NCBI RefSeq assembly: GCF_004912155.1
Contig: NZ_STGX01000001.1
Coordinates: forward strand, 210,661 to 274,660
Source: Glycomyces paridis
GTDB taxonomy: Bacteria > Actinomycetota > Actinomycetes > Mycobacteriales > Micromonosporaceae
DNA length: 64,000 nt
Direction: 5' to 3'
Every line of letters begins with the position of its first letter. Position 1 is the first letter of the stretch. Positions 53,665 to 63,317 of the stretch are shown one piece after another. Made by a program: the position numbers and the translations under genes. The notes under the pieces are model-generated. The model was not told the DNA's origin, did no database searches, and was given only the letters and a program-made list of their open reading frames with translations.

Positions 53665-54762
53665 ATGGCTCAAGTCACGATCTCCAGACCGACGACCTAC
53701 CGGGCCGCCATCATCGGCACCGGCTTCATGGGACGCGTCCACTCCCACGCCATCGCCGTGGCCGGGGGATCGGTCGCCGGGATCGCCGGCTCGACCCCCG
53801 AGCGGGCCCGCGAGGCCGCCGAAGCCCTACGCGCCGAAGCGGTCTTCGACGACCTCGGCGCCCTCATCGACGCCGCCGACGTCGTCCACGTCTGCGTCCC
53901 CAACCACCTCCACGCCCCGATCGCCCTGGCCGCCATAGCGGCCGGGAAGCACGTCGTCTGCGAGAAGCCCCTCGCCACCGACGTCGCCGCCGCCGCGGCC
54001 ATGACGGAGGCCGCCGCGGACGCGGGCGTCGTGGCCGCCGTCCCCTTCGTCTACCGCTTCCACCCGATGGTCCGCGAGGCCCGCGCCCGCGTCGCCGCCG
54101 GCCAGGTCGGGCGCCTCACGCTCGCCCACGGCTCCTACCTCCAGGACTGGCTCCTGCGGCCCGGCGACGACAACTGGCGCGTCGACGCCGACAAGGGCGG
54201 GGCGCTGCGCGCCTTCGGCGACATCGGCTCCCACTGGTGCGACCTCCTCGAATTCGTCACCGGCGACCGCATCACCGCCGTCAACGCCCAGCTCGCCACC
54301 GCCAACCGCCGCCGCTCCGGCCGCGACGTGTCCACCGAGGACATCGTCACGCTCCAGTTCACCACCGCCGCGGGCATGATCGGCTCCACCGTCGTCAGCC
54401 AGGTCTCCGCCGGACGCAAGAACCGCCTCCTGCTCGAGATCTCGGGCACCGAGGCCACCCTCGCCTTCGACCAGGAGCGTCCCGAGACCCTCTGGGTCGG
54501 CGGCCGCGAGGGCAACGCCGACCTCATGCGCGACCCCGAGCACCTCAGCCCCGACGCCGCCCGCCTCGCCACCGTCCCCGCCGGACACGCCCAGGGCTAC
54601 CAGGACTGCTTCAACGCCTTCGTGGCCGACACCCGCGCCGCCATCGCCGGAGCGGCCCCCGACGGCCTGCCGGTCTTCGCCGACGGCCTCCGCGCCGCCC
54701 GCATCGCCGCCGCCGTCGAGGCCTCCGCCCGCACCCGCGACTGGGCGGAGGTGGACCGATGA
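53665..54762 (+). CDS. Gfo/Idh/MocA family sugar dehydrogenase
   Basis: A 365-residue NAD(P)-dependent oxidoreductase. The Rossmann motif is AAIIGTGFMGRVHS, the conserved EKPLATD lies near residue 100, and the C-terminal beta-sheet domain begins about 130. The catalytic Asp-His pair is probably in GDIGSHWCDLLE. Such enzymes oxidise inositols or sugar hydroxyls, often at C3. ATG 53665 is 6 nt after the -10 box; the upstream in-frame start at 53629 is unlikely. It heads a seven-gene operon, and its stop overlaps the ABC gene (ATGA). Confidence 0.93.
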   Translation: MAQVTISRPTTYRAAIIGTGFMGRVHSHAIAVAGGSVAGIAGSTPERAREAAEALRAEAVFDDLGALIDAADVVHVCVPNHLHAPIALAAIAAGKHVVCEKPLATDVAAAAAMTEAAADAGVVAAVPFVYRFHPMVREARARVAAGQVGRLTLAHGSYLQDWLLRPGDDNWRVDADKGGALRAFGDIGSHWCDLLEFVTGDRITAVNAQLATANRRRSGRDVSTEDIVTLQFTTAAGMIGSTVVSQVSAGRKNRLLLEISGTEATLAFDQERPETLWVGGREGNADLMRDPEHLSPDAARLATVPAGHAQGYQDCFNAFVADTRAAIAGAAPDGLPVFADGLRAARIAAAVEASARTRDWAEVDR

Positions 54763-56258
54763 CCGCACCGCCCGTGCTCGATGCGCGCGGCATCGACAAG
54801 GCCTTCCTCGGCGTCCCCGTGCTCTCCTCTGTGGACCTCCGTATCGAGCAGGGCGAGGTCCACGCACTGGTGGGGGAGAACGGCGCGGGCAAGTCCACCC
54901 TGATGAAGATCCTCGCCGGCGTTCACACCGCCGACGCCGGGACGATCGAACTCGGCGGCCGCGCCGTCTCCTTCACCCACCCCCTCCAGGCCCAGCGCGC
55001 CGGAGTCGCCACCGTCTTCCAGGAGTTCAACCTCCTGCCCGAACTCACCGTCGCCGAGAACGTCCACCTCGGACGCGAACCGCGCCGCCGCGGCCGCATC
55101 GACCGGCGCGCCATGGCCGCCGCCACCGCGGACCTCCTCGCCGACCTCGGTGTGGACGATCTCGCCCCCGCCGCGAAGGTCGGCTCGCTCTCGGTCGCCC
55201 ACCAGCAGATCACCGAGATCGCCAAGGCCCTCTCCCAGGGCGCCGACCTCATCTGCATGGACGAGCCCACCGCCGCGCTCGCCGACGCCGAGGTCGCGCT
55301 CCTCTACCGCCTCGTCGAACGCCTGCGGGAGAAGGGCGTCGCCGTCCTCTACGTCTCCCACCGCCTCCGCGAGATCTTCGACCTGTGCGACCGCATCACC
55401 GTCCTCAAGGACGGGCGCCTCGTCCAGTGCGTCGACACCGCCGACATCACCCCCGACGACCTCGTCACCGCGATGGTCGGGCGCCGCATCGAGGCCGCCT
55501 TCCCCGAACGCCTGCCCGGCACTGAGACCGGCGACGTGCGCCTCAAGGTCACCGGCGGCGGCAACGCCCGGATCGACGGCGTCGACCTCGAAGTGCGCGC
55601 CGGCGAGATCGTCGGCCTCGCCGGACTCCAGGGCTCGGGCCGCACCGAGATCGCCGAAGCCGTCTTCGGCATCAGGCCCTTCACCCGCGGCACCGTCGCC
55701 GTCGACGGCGACGTCCGGCGCATCACCTCCCCCCGCAAGGCCATCAAGGCCGGACTCGCCCTCGTCACCGAGGACCGCAAGGCCGAAGGCCTTGCCCTCA
55801 ACCAGTCCGTGCGCGCCAACGCCCGCATGGTCCTCGACGCCAACGCGCACCTGCGCTCGCGGCGCCGCCTCGACCGCATCCCGCAGATCCTCTCGGGCCT
55901 CGACCTCGTCTCCCGCGGCGACGACCAGGAAGTCCGCTACCTCTCCGGCGGCAATCAGCAGAAGGTCGTCGTCGCCAAATGGCTCGCCGCCGAACCCGGC
56001 GTCATCGTCCTCGACGAGCCCACCCGCGGCATCGACGTCGGCGCCAAGCACCGCCTGTACACCCAGATCCGCGCCCTCGCCGCCGAAGGACTCGCGGTCC
56101 TCCTCATCGCCTCCGAGCTCATCGAGGTCATCGGCCTCGCCGACCGCATCGTGGTCCTCCACGAGGGACGGATCGCCGGCGAGCTCCCCGGCGGCGCCAC
56201 CGAGCAGGAGGTCATGGCCTACGCGACCGGACGCCGGAGCACGGAGGACCCCGCATGA
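54759..56258 (+). CDS. Sugar ABC transporter ATPase, two fused nucleotide-binding domains (CUT2)
   Basis: A 499-residue CUT2 ATPase with two NBDs. NBD1 has Walker A GENGAGKS, signature LSVAHQQ and Walker B LICMDEP. NBD2 (about residues 260-499) has a degenerate Walker A LQGSGRTE, signature LSGGNQQK and Walker B VIVLDEP. This is the RbsA/MglA/XylG/YtfR architecture. It serves two permeases and a lipoprotein receptor encoded directly downstream, and overlaps the first permease gene (ATGA). Confidence 0.95.
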   Translation: MTAPPVLDARGIDKAFLGVPVLSSVDLRIEQGEVHALVGENGAGKSTLMKILAGVHTADAGTIELGGRAVSFTHPLQAQRAGVATVFQEFNLLPELTVAENVHLGREPRRRGRIDRRAMAAATADLLADLGVDDLAPAAKVGSLSVAHQQITEIAKALSQGADLICMDEPTAALADAEVALLYRLVERLREKGVAVLYVSHRLREIFDLCDRITVLKDGRLVQCVDTADITPDDLVTAMVGRRIEAAFPERLPGTETGDVRLKVTGGGNARIDGVDLEVRAGEIVGLAGLQGSGRTEIAEAVFGIRPFTRGTVAVDGDVRRITSPRKAIKAGLALVTEDRKAEGLALNQSVRANARMVLDANAHLRSRRRLDRIPQILSGLDLVSRGDDQEVRYLSGGNQQKVVVAKWLAAEPGVIVLDEPTRGIDVGAKHRLYTQIRALAAEGLAVLLIASELIEVIGLADRIVVLHEGRIAGELPGGATEQEVMAYATGRRSTEDPA

Positions 56259-57295
56259 CCGCGATCGCCACCGCCTGGCACCGGCTCACCGCCCGCCTCG
56301 CCGCCCTCGGCACCACCGCGCTCATTTACCTCGCCCTCGCCGGGGTCCTCGTCCTCGGCGGCGCCGCGGTCGCGATCGACGGCGCCGACAAGGGCGCCAA
56401 CCTCTTCGCCACCGCCAACCTCGTCGACATGCTCACCCGCACCAGCCTCACCGGGTTCCTCGCCATCGGCATGACCCTCGTGATCCTGTGCCGCTCACTC
56501 GACCTCTCCGTCGGCTACACCGCCGCCCTCTCCAGCCTCGTCGCCGCGACCACGATGGACGGACGGCCCGAGAACATCCCCGTCGCGATCGGCGCGGTCC
56601 TGCTCGTCTCGGGTCTCATCGGCGCCGCCAACGGCGCGATCGTTGCCTTCCTGCGCGTCAACCCCTTCATCGCCACCCTCGGCACCGGGCTCATCATCAA
56701 GGGCTACCTCGACACCGAGTACAAGGGACCGGCCGGGGACGTCCCTGAGCTGTTCCAGCAGTTCGGATACACGCGCATCGGCTTCATCCCCGTCTCGGCG
56801 CTCGTCATGCTCGCGCTCGCGGGCGCGGCCGTGTGGTTCCTGCGCTCGACCCGCACCGGCCACCACATGTACGCCGTCGGCGGCGACGCCGAGGTCGCGC
56901 GCATGTCGGGCATCCGCACCGACCGCGTCCTCATCGCCGCGCACGTCCTGTGCGCCATGTGCGCCGGGGTCGCCGGGCTCCTCCTGGCGGCCCGCTTCGG
57001 CACCGGCTCGGCCGAGGCCTACACGAACCTGTACGAGCTCGACGCGATCGCCGCGGTGGTCCTGGGCGGGACGCTCCTGCTCGGCGGGCGCGGCGGCGTC
57101 GCCGGGACCGTCGCGGGCGTGGCGATCCTCGCCGTCCTCGACACCGTCTTCAACGTCATGCAGATCGACCCCTTCGCCAAGGACGTCCTGCGCGGCGCGG
57201 TCATCATCGCCGCCGTCGCCCTCTACGCCCGCCGCCAACTCGACCGCACCGCCGCCAGACCCAGGTTCGCAGCGGCAGAAGGGAAGTCGCGATGA
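56255..57295 (+). CDS. Sugar ABC transporter permease, first (CUT2)
   Basis: A 346-residue membrane protein with about eight to ten hydrophobic helices, of the BPD_transp_2 (RbsC) type. GMTLVILCRSLDLSVGYTAA carries the conserved LSVG loop. Later, AIAAVVLGGTLLLGGRGG is the family signature. Its start and stop both overlap neighbours (ATGA). A second permease follows, as in the YtfT-YjfF galactofuranose system, suggesting a heterodimer. Confidence 0.94.
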   Translation: MTAIATAWHRLTARLAALGTTALIYLALAGVLVLGGAAVAIDGADKGANLFATANLVDMLTRTSLTGFLAIGMTLVILCRSLDLSVGYTAALSSLVAATTMDGRPENIPVAIGAVLLVSGLIGAANGAIVAFLRVNPFIATLGTGLIIKGYLDTEYKGPAGDVPELFQQFGYTRIGFIPVSALVMLALAGAAVWFLRSTRTGHHMYAVGGDAEVARMSGIRTDRVLIAAHVLCAMCAGVAGLLLAARFGTGSAEAYTNLYELDAIAAVVLGGTLLLGGRGGVAGTVAGVAILAVLDTVFNVMQIDPFAKDVLRGAVIIAAVALYARRQLDRTAARPRFAAAEGKSR

Positions 57296-58308
57296 CGCGC
57301 CTGCGAGGCCCCGTCGACCTGCTCCGCTGGGCCGCCAATCCGACCGGGACGGTCTTCGTCCTGCTCGCCGTGATCTTCGCGTGGATCTTCGTCCTCAACG
57401 ACGCGTTCTTCGCCGGACCGTCCTTCATGGCCTTCCTCAAGCAGGCCGCGCCGCTCATGGTGCTCGCCGCCGGGCAGTACTTCGTGATCGTCTCGGGCAA
57501 CTTCGACCTCTCCGTGGGCGCCCTCGTCGGCGCCCAGGTCGTCATCGCCGCGCGCCTCATCGACGGCGAGGAGTCCCGGACCGTCCCGGTCCTGCTCGTC
57601 ATGGTCGGCTTCGGCCTCCTCGTCGGCCTCGTGAACGGGCTCATCACCACCGTCCTCAAGGTCCAGTCGTTCATCACCACACTCGGGATGCTCCTGGTCC
57701 TGTTCGGCGCCATCAGGCTCTGGACCGGCGGCGCCCCGACCGGCGGGCTCTCCGAGTCCTTCCGCACCGCCGGGCGCATGGGCATCGAGGGCGTCCCCGT
57801 CCTCGGCCAGATCCCCTGGGCCGTCATCATCATGGTCGCCGTGGGCGCCGGGGCGATCCTGCTCATGCGCACCGGCTTCGGGCGCATCCTCATGGCATCG
57901 GGGGACAACGAGCGCGCCGCGGGCCTCGCCGGGGCCCGCGTGGACGCCGCCCGCATTGCAGCGTTCCTCCTCTCAGGACTCTCGGCGACGATCGCCGGCA
58001 TCCTCATCGGCGGCTACGCCGGCGTCAGCGCCCAAGTGGGCGACGGCCTGGAGTTCACCGTGATCACCGCGGTCGTGCTCGGCGGCGTCGTCCTCGGCGG
58101 CGGGCGCGGCTCCGTGCTCGCCGCGATGGCCGGGGCGCTCGCCATCGAGGCGCTGTTCTCCCTGTTCAACCAGATGGCGCTTCCGGCCACCCTGCGCCCC
58201 ACCGTCCAAGGCGCGATCATCATCGCCGCCGTCGCCTACGCCGCGAGGCGGCGGGCCCGCCCCGGGTCCACCGCCCCGCACGTCTCAGCAACCGCAAATC
58301 CCTCATGA
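57292..58308 (+). CDS. Sugar ABC transporter permease, second (CUT2)
   Basis: A 338-residue RbsC-type permease with about nine helices: AAGQYFVIVSGNFDLSVGAL holds the LSVG motif and VVLGGVVLGGGRGSVLAAM the late signature. It is a distinct paralogue of the preceding permease, not a duplicate. It overlaps the first permease by four bases. The receptor gene starts 17 nt downstream with its own ribosome site. Confidence 0.94.
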   Translation: MTRLRGPVDLLRWAANPTGTVFVLLAVIFAWIFVLNDAFFAGPSFMAFLKQAAPLMVLAAGQYFVIVSGNFDLSVGALVGAQVVIAARLIDGEESRTVPVLLVMVGFGLLVGLVNGLITTVLKVQSFITTLGMLLVLFGAIRLWTGGAPTGGLSESFRTAGRMGIEGVPVLGQIPWAVIIMVAVGAGAILLMRTGFGRILMASGDNERAAGLAGARVDAARIAAFLLSGLSATIAGILIGGYAGVSAQVGDGLEFTVITAVVLGGVVLGGGRGSVLAAMAGALAIEALFSLFNQMALPATLRPTVQGAIIIAAVAYAARRRARPGSTAPHVSATANPS

Positions 58309-58325
58309 GAAGAAGGTCTCGAACG

Positions 58326-59528
58326 ATGCAGACAACGCGCCTCGCCGCCGCGTCAGCGGCAGCCCTCGGGCTGCTGCTGGCGACCGGCTGTACGACCGAC
58401 AGTCCTACCGACGCACCGGAAGACGAGACGACCACCGCCGCCGAATCGGGCGACGAGTGGTTCGTCCAGGCCGACTACGACGAGCAGCTCGCCCAGCGCG
58501 ACATCGAGCCCGAGGGCGACCCGGCCACGCCCTGGCTCCAGGCGATCGAACCGGAGTGGATCGACACCTCGCAGTTCGCGCGCGAGGGCGGCGACGCCAC
58601 CGTGTGCTTCTCCAACGCCTCGGTCTCGAACCCGTGGCGCGTGACCGGCTGGATCACCATGCAGCAGCAGGTCGAGGTGCTCCAGGAGTCCGGCGAGATC
58701 GGCGAGTTCCGCGTCTCGGACGCCGGTGACGACGACGACCAGCAGATCTCCGACATCCAGGCGTTCATCGACGCCGGGGACTGCAACGCCATCATCATCT
58801 CCCCGTCCACCACCGCGACCCTGACCCCCGCGGTCGAGGCCGCCTGCGAGTCGGGCGTCCCGGTCGTCGTGTTCGACCGCGGCGTCAACACCGACTGCGC
58901 CGTGACCTTCATCCACCCGATCGGCGGCTACGCCTTCGGCGCCGACGCCGCCGAGTTCCTCGTGGACGAACTGGAACCGGGCTCGAAGGTGCTCGCGCTG
59001 CGCATCCTGCCCGGCGTGGACGTCCTCGAGAACCGGTGGGCCGCGGCCGAGAAGATCTTCGCCGAGTCCGAACTGGAGGTCCTCGGCAACGAGTTCACCG
59101 GCGGGGACGCCGCGGAGATCAAGAACATCGTCACGCAGTACCTCCAGCGCGGCGACGTGGACGGCATCTGGATGGACGCCGGCGACGGCGCCGTGGCCGC
59201 GATCGAGGCCTTCGAGGACGCCGGCAAGCCGCTCCCGGTCATGACCGGCGAGGACGAGCTGTCGTTCATGCGCAAGTGGGAGGAGACCGGGATGACCGCC
59301 CTGGCGCCCGTCTACTCGAACTTCCAGTGGCGCACGCCGATCATCGCCGCGACGATGATCCTTGCGGGCGAGCAGGTCCCGGCCGAGTGGGTGCTCCCGC
59401 AGGACCCGATCACCGCGGCCGAGCTCGACGACTACCTGGCGCGCAACGAGGAGATGCCCTCGCTGCACTACGCCAAGTTCGGCGGCGAGGACCTGCCGGG
59501 CTTCCCCGACGCGTGGCGGGACCGTTGA
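58326..59528 (+). CDS. Sugar-binding lipoprotein of the ABC importer
   Basis: A 400-residue periplasmic-binding-protein-like receptor. The signal peptide ends in the lipobox LLATGC (Cys22), followed by an acidic/Thr linker and a type I binding fold: CFSNASVSNPWRV, QAFIDAGDCNAIIISPSTTA, VPVVVFDRGV. This resembles the galactofuranose/arabinose-type receptors (YtfQ, RbsB group). ATG 58326 has AGAAGG 9 nt upstream. Ligand cannot be named; neighbours point to an aldose or anhydro-sugar. Confidence 0.94.
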   Translation: MQTTRLAAASAAALGLLLATGCTTDSPTDAPEDETTTAAESGDEWFVQADYDEQLAQRDIEPEGDPATPWLQAIEPEWIDTSQFAREGGDATVCFSNASVSNPWRVTGWITMQQQVEVLQESGEIGEFRVSDAGDDDDQQISDIQAFIDAGDCNAIIISPSTTATLTPAVEAACESGVPVVVFDRGVNTDCAVTFIHPIGGYAFGADAAEFLVDELEPGSKVLALRILPGVDVLENRWAAAEKIFAESELEVLGNEFTGGDAAEIKNIVTQYLQRGDVDGIWMDAGDGAVAAIEAFEDAGKPLPVMTGEDELSFMRKWEETGMTALAPVYSNFQWRTPIIAATMILAGEQVPAEWVLPQDPITAAELDDYLARNEEMPSLHYAKFGGEDLPGFPDAWRDR

Positions 59529-60364
59529 GCCGTCCGCTCGGCGTGAACACCTGGGTCTGGGCCTCGCCGCTCGACGACGAGGCCCTGGCCCGGCTCGCGG
59601 TCCGCGTGCGCGAGTGGGGGTTCGACGCGATCGAGCTCCCCGTGGAGAACCCGGGCGACTGGGACCCCGAGCGCGCCGCGGACCTGCTGAAGGAACTCGG
59701 GCTCACCGCCACCGTGGTGCTCGTGATGGGGCCGGGCCGCGAACTGGTCGCGGCTCCAAAAGAGACGGTGTCCACGACGCGGGAATACCTCCGCCGCGTC
59801 GTGGACGCCGCGGCGGCGGTGGGCTCGGCGGTCGTCGCCGGGCCCGCCTACGCCTCGGTCGGGCGCACCTGGCGCATTGACGACCGTGCGGCGGCGTACC
59901 GCGAACTGCGCGAGGGCCTCGCGCCGGTCTGCGAGTACGCCGCCGAGCGGGGCGTCACCGTCGCCGTGGAGCCGCTCAACCGCTACGAGACGAGCCTGAT
60001 CAACACCGTCGACCAGGCCCTGGAGGCCCTGGACGGCACCGGTTGCGAACTGGCCCTTGACGTCTACCACATGAACATCGAGGAGACCGACCTTCCCGCG
60101 GCGATCGGCCGGGCGGCGGGTCGCATCGGCCACGTGCAGGTCAGCGCCAACGACCGGGGCGCGCCGGGCCGCGACCACCTCGACTGGCCCGCGATCCTGG
60201 CGGCGCTCGACGGCGCCGGTTACGCCGGGCCTCTGGTCATCGAGTCGTTCACGGCGCACAATGCGAGCATCGCCACCGCGGCCTCGATCTGGCGTCCGCT
60301 CGCGCCGACCCAGGACGCCATCGCCGTGGACGGCCTGACCTACCTGAGGAGTCTCGATGCCTAG
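59525..60364 (+). CDS. Xylose-isomerase-like TIM barrel protein, first
   Basis: A 279-residue sugar phosphate isomerase/epimerase-family protein. The metal ligands expected in the barrel are seen: Glu in [10 protein letters not shown], Asp/His in LALDVYHMN, His in IGHVQVS and Glu in [11 protein letters not shown] 59525 is taken as start because its TTGA overlaps the receptor stop, echoing the ATGA overlaps elsewhere in the operon; GTG 59543 is the alternative. The family includes epimerases and, in the levoglucosan pathway, lyase/hydratase-type members. Function here is inferred from context. Confidence 0.85.
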   Translation: MSRPLGVNTWVWASPLDDEALARLAVRVREWGFDAIELPVENPGDWDPERAADLLKELGLTATVVLVMGPGRELVAAPKETVSTTREYLRRVVDAAAAVGSAVVAGPAYASVGRTWRIDDRAAAYRELREGLAPVCEYAAERGVTVAVEPLNRYETSLINTVDQALEALDGTGCELALDVYHMNIEETDLPAAIGRAAGRIGHVQVSANDRGAPGRDHLDWPAILAALDGAGYAGPLVIESFTAHNASIATAASIWRPLAPTQDAIAVDGLTYLRSLDA

Positions 60365-61358
60365 ACCGATCACCCTGTTCACCGGCCAGTGGGCGGACCT
60401 GCCGTTCGAGGAGGTGTGCCGCCTCGCCTCGGGCTGGGGCTACGACGGGCTGGAGGTCGCCTGCTGGGGCGACCACCTCGACGTGCGCCGCGCGGCGACC
60501 GACGACGACTACGTGGCCGAGCGGCTCGCGATCCTCGAATCGCACGGCCTGGGCCTGTGGGCGATCTCCAACCACCTTGTGGGCCAGGCGGTCTGCGACG
60601 ACCCGATCGACCAGCGCCATCAGGCGATCGTGCCGTCGCGGGTGTGGGGCGACGGCGAGCCCGAGGGGGTGCGCACGCGGGCGGCCGAGGAGATGAAGGC
60701 GACCGCGCGCGCGGCCGCGCGGCTCGGGGTGGACACCGTCGTGGGCTTCACCGGTTCGGCGGTCTGGAAGTACGTGGCGATGTTCCCGCCGGTGGCCGAG
60801 TCGGCGATCGAGGCGGGCTACGACGACTTCGCGGACCGCTGGAACCCGATCCTCGACGTCTTCGACGAGGTGGGCGTGCGCTTCGCCCACGAGGTGCACC
60901 CCTCCGAGATCGCCTACGACTACTGGTCGACGCAGCGGGCGCTGGAGGCGGTGGGGCACCGGACCGCGTTCGGGCTCAACTGGGACCCGAGCCACATGGT
61001 GTGGCAGGACATCGACCCGGCAGCGTTCCTGTGGGACTTCCGCGACCGGATCTACCACGTGGACTGCAAGGACACCCGCAAGCGCCTGAACGGGCGCGGC
61101 GGCCGCCTCGGCTCGCACCTGCCGTGGGGCGACCCGCGGCGCGGCTGGGACTTCGTGTCGACCGGCCGCGGCGACGTGCCGTGGGAGGACTGCTTCCGGG
61201 TCCTGGGCGCCATCGGCTACGCGGGCCCGATCTCCATCGAGTGGGAGGACGCGGGCATGGACCGCCTCAAGGGCGCCGCCGAGGCGGTGCACTTCGTGCG
61301 GAACCTCAACTTCGAGCCGCCGGAGGCTTCGTTCGACAGCGCCTTCGCCTCCGACTGA
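60357..61358 (+). CDS. Xylose-isomerase-like TIM barrel protein, second
   Basis: A 333-residue member of the same superfamily but a different branch. Ligands: Glu in [13 protein letters not shown], Asp/His in [13 protein letters not shown], His in IYHVDCKD and Glu in ISIEWEDAG. It overlaps the previous gene by 8 nt and ends the operon; an exceptionally stable terminator follows. Together the two TIM-barrel proteins could process the product of the Gfo/Idh/MocA dehydrogenase. Confidence 0.9.
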   Translation: MPRPITLFTGQWADLPFEEVCRLASGWGYDGLEVACWGDHLDVRRAATDDDYVAERLAILESHGLGLWAISNHLVGQAVCDDPIDQRHQAIVPSRVWGDGEPEGVRTRAAEEMKATARAAARLGVDTVVGFTGSAVWKYVAMFPPVAESAIEAGYDDFADRWNPILDVFDEVGVRFAHEVHPSEIAYDYWSTQRALEAVGHRTAFGLNWDPSHMVWQDIDPAAFLWDFRDRIYHVDCKDTRKRLNGRGGRLGSHLPWGDPRRGWDFVSTGRGDVPWEDCFRVLGAIGYAGPISIEWEDAGMDRLKGAAEAVHFVRNLNFEPPEASFDSAFASD

Positions 61359-61370
61359 CTCCGGGTGAAA

Positions 61371-61410
61371 CCGACGACGCCCCGGGCCGCATGGCCCGGG
61401 GCGTCGTCGG
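61371..61410. terminator. Exceptionally long hairpin closing the sugar operon
   Basis: Perfect 18-bp stem: 61371-61388 and 61393-61410, loop GCAT; arm starts CCGACGACGCCCCGGG. It lies between convergent genes and probably serves both. Confidence 0.88.
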
Positions 61411-61433
61411 TTCCCTGGTTGCGAGTCCGCTCG

Positions 61434-62795
61434 TTACGCGAAGGCGAAGATCGGCGGGAAGGCCAGGACCACGATCCAGGCCCAGGCGGCGTACACCGGC
61501 AGGTAGTCGGTCTGCCATTTCTCCAAGGTCGCGAACCGCTTGCGGCCCCTGATGATCGAGACGTACAGCCAGGCCGTCCACGCGAGGTTGACGAACAGGA
61601 CGAGGTTCTCGCCGAGCGCGGCGCTCTTGTTGGGCGTCAGGCCCCATTCGGTGATGCGCCCGGTGATCGCGATGAGCACGAGCACGTCGATGAGCAGGGC
61701 GCTGACGACGAGCGCGAGCTGCATCCAGTCGAAGACGCCGGTGCGCTGCGCGTGGTCGCGCGCCGAGATCGAGTAGAGCACCAGGCCGAGCACGACCACC
61801 AGGAGCAGGTCGAAGAGGATGAGCATGTCCCGTTCGACGTCGATCGCGTTGGTGGTCACGGCGATCGCCACGAGCACCGCCACGAGCGTGAGCGCGAACA
61901 GCGGCGTGAACACCCGCGTGAGCACCGGCGCCATGTTCTCGATGACGCTCTGCTTGGCCTCCACGAGCCAGGCGGCGACCACGACGGCCGCCAGTGCGCC
62001 GCAGGGGATGAGCCACTCGGAGATGAACGTCTCCGGGTCGAGGCCGATCGCGCTGAAGACGCCCGCGGTGAAGCCGGTGAGGACGCCGCCGCCCATCGCG
62101 ATGAGCACGAAGTAGATGAACCACTCGCCGGTGAAGCGGATGAAGTCCATGCGCCGCTGCCCCGAGCGCCAGTCGCCGCCGGCGTAGGCGAGGCCCACGA
62201 CGAGCCACAGCGCGAGCGGCAGGTGGATGGCGGAGAGCACGATCGACTGCGAGTCGTCGGCGAGGCCGTACACGTTCGCCCCGACGGCGCCCACGATGAA
62301 GAACGCGGCCAGGGCGAGCGCGGTGCGCCCGGCGACCCGCCGCCTCAGTCCGAAGTAGACCGTGAGCGGCACGAGCGCGAACAGCCCGAAGTTGCGCACG
62401 TAGAAGGACGCGTCGTCGTCGAAGCCGACCCCGAAGAGCATCGGGAGCTTGATGCCGACGGCGGCGAGTGCCGCGCAGCCGATCATGACGAGCAGTTCGC
62501 GCCGCCGGGCGGTGTCGGCGGGCGCGTCGGGGTCGCCGGTGAGCATGAGCTGCTTCCACAGCCGGTCGGAGTGCTCGCGGGCGAACTCGCGCGAGACCTC
62601 GTCGACCGAGCCCATGCGCTTGACGGCGATGAGGAAGGCCTCGTCGGGCCGCAGTCCGCCCTCGGTGAGGTCGGCGACGCGGCCGCGCAGGTGGTCTTCG
62701 AGCTCGTCCACGTCGGACTGCTCGACGCCCTTGCGGCGCAGCATGTACCCGCGCCACTGGGCGATCTGGCCCTCGATCTCGGTGTCGGTGCCCAT
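61434..62795 (-). CDS. Permease-prefix-domain membrane protein
   Basis: A 453-residue membrane protein. The first ~80 residues form the cytoplasmic permease-prefix domain (GYMLRRKGVEQSDVDELEDH). About ten TM helices follow, from GCAALAAVGIKLPMLFGV to the C terminus. No transport-family signature was recognised. It starts 1 nt after the PadR stop (TGAGATG), and this PadR-prefix pairing is common: PadR probably regulates it. Role unknown, perhaps envelope stress. Confidence 0.85.
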   Translation of the reverse strand: MGTDTEIEGQIAQWRGYMLRRKGVEQSDVDELEDHLRGRVADLTEGGLRPDEAFLIAVKRMGSVDEVSREFAREHSDRLWKQLMLTGDPDAPADTARRRELLVMIGCAALAAVGIKLPMLFGVGFDDDASFYVRNFGLFALVPLTVYFGLRRRVAGRTALALAAFFIVGAVGANVYGLADDSQSIVLSAIHLPLALWLVVGLAYAGGDWRSGQRRMDFIRFTGEWFIYFVLIAMGGGVLTGFTAGVFSAIGLDPETFISEWLIPCGALAAVVVAAWLVEAKQSVIENMAPVLTRVFTPLFALTLVAVLVAIAVTTNAIDVERDMLILFDLLLVVVLGLVLYSISARDHAQRTGVFDWMQLALVVSALLIDVLVLIAITGRITEWGLTPNKSAALGENLVLFVNLAWTAWLYVSIIRGRKRFATLEKWQTDYLPVYAAWAWIVVLAFPPIFAFA

Positions 62796-62796
62796 C

Positions 62797-63165
62797 TCAT
62801 CCCTCCAATGCCGGCTTGAGGGTCGGCGCCGCCGACCGCGTGGCCTTCCAGATGTCTTGCAGCGCTTCGGAGACCGCGGCCCACTGCTGTCGCTGCTCGG
62901 CGAGTTCGCGACGGCCGTCGTCGGTGATGCGGTAGTACTTGCGCCGGCGCCCGCCCTCGGGGGTGCGCCAGGTCGACTCGACGTACCCGGTGCGCTCCAG
63001 GCGGTGCAGCAGCGGGTAGAGCAGGCCTTCGGTCCACTCCAGCCGCCCGCCCGACCGGTCGCTGATCTCCTTGAGGATCGCGTACCCGTAGCTCTCCTCC
63101 TCGGCGAGGATGCCGAGGACGAGGGGGGTGGACGAGGCGGCGACGAGGTCTTTGGCGATGCGCAT
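62797..63165 (-). CDS. PadR family transcriptional regulator
   Basis: A 122-residue winged-helix regulator: LVLGILAEEESYGYAILKEI, then EGLLYPLLHRLERTGYVES and GRRRKYYRIT are diagnostic of PadR. A short C-terminal helix mediates dimerisation. ATG 63165 has AGGAGG 5 nt upstream. It is followed at once by the permease-prefix membrane gene. Direct repeats upstream may be its operator. Confidence 0.94.
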   Translation of the reverse strand: MRIAKDLVAASSTPLVLGILAEEESYGYAILKEISDRSGGRLEWTEGLLYPLLHRLERTGYVESTWRTPEGGRRRKYYRITDDGRRELAEQRQQWAAVSEALQDIWKATRSAAPTLKPALEG

Positions 63166-63190
63166 GGGGGCCTCCTAACCCTGGAATCTC

Positions 63191-63220
63191 TATACCTTGA
63201 ACTGTTATGCCTTGAACTTC
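63191..63220. promoter_or_regulatory. Direct repeats upstream of padR
   Basis: CCTTGAACT occurs at 63195-63203 and 63210-63218, a 15-bp period, within a longer TAT(A/G)CCTTGAACT repeat; a third, weaker TATGC follows at 63221. The 63166-63317 gap also shows a LacI-like half-site TATCGTTTCAA (about 63279-63289) on the side of the downstream glycosidase gene. Confidence 0.55.
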
Positions 63221-63317
63221 TATGCATCGTAGCTCTAGGTTCTACAGGCGTCAAGCAGGACCCCGAACACCGTCTTGTATCGTTTCAATTCCGAGGACTT
63301 CTAGGCTTGGGGGACCC

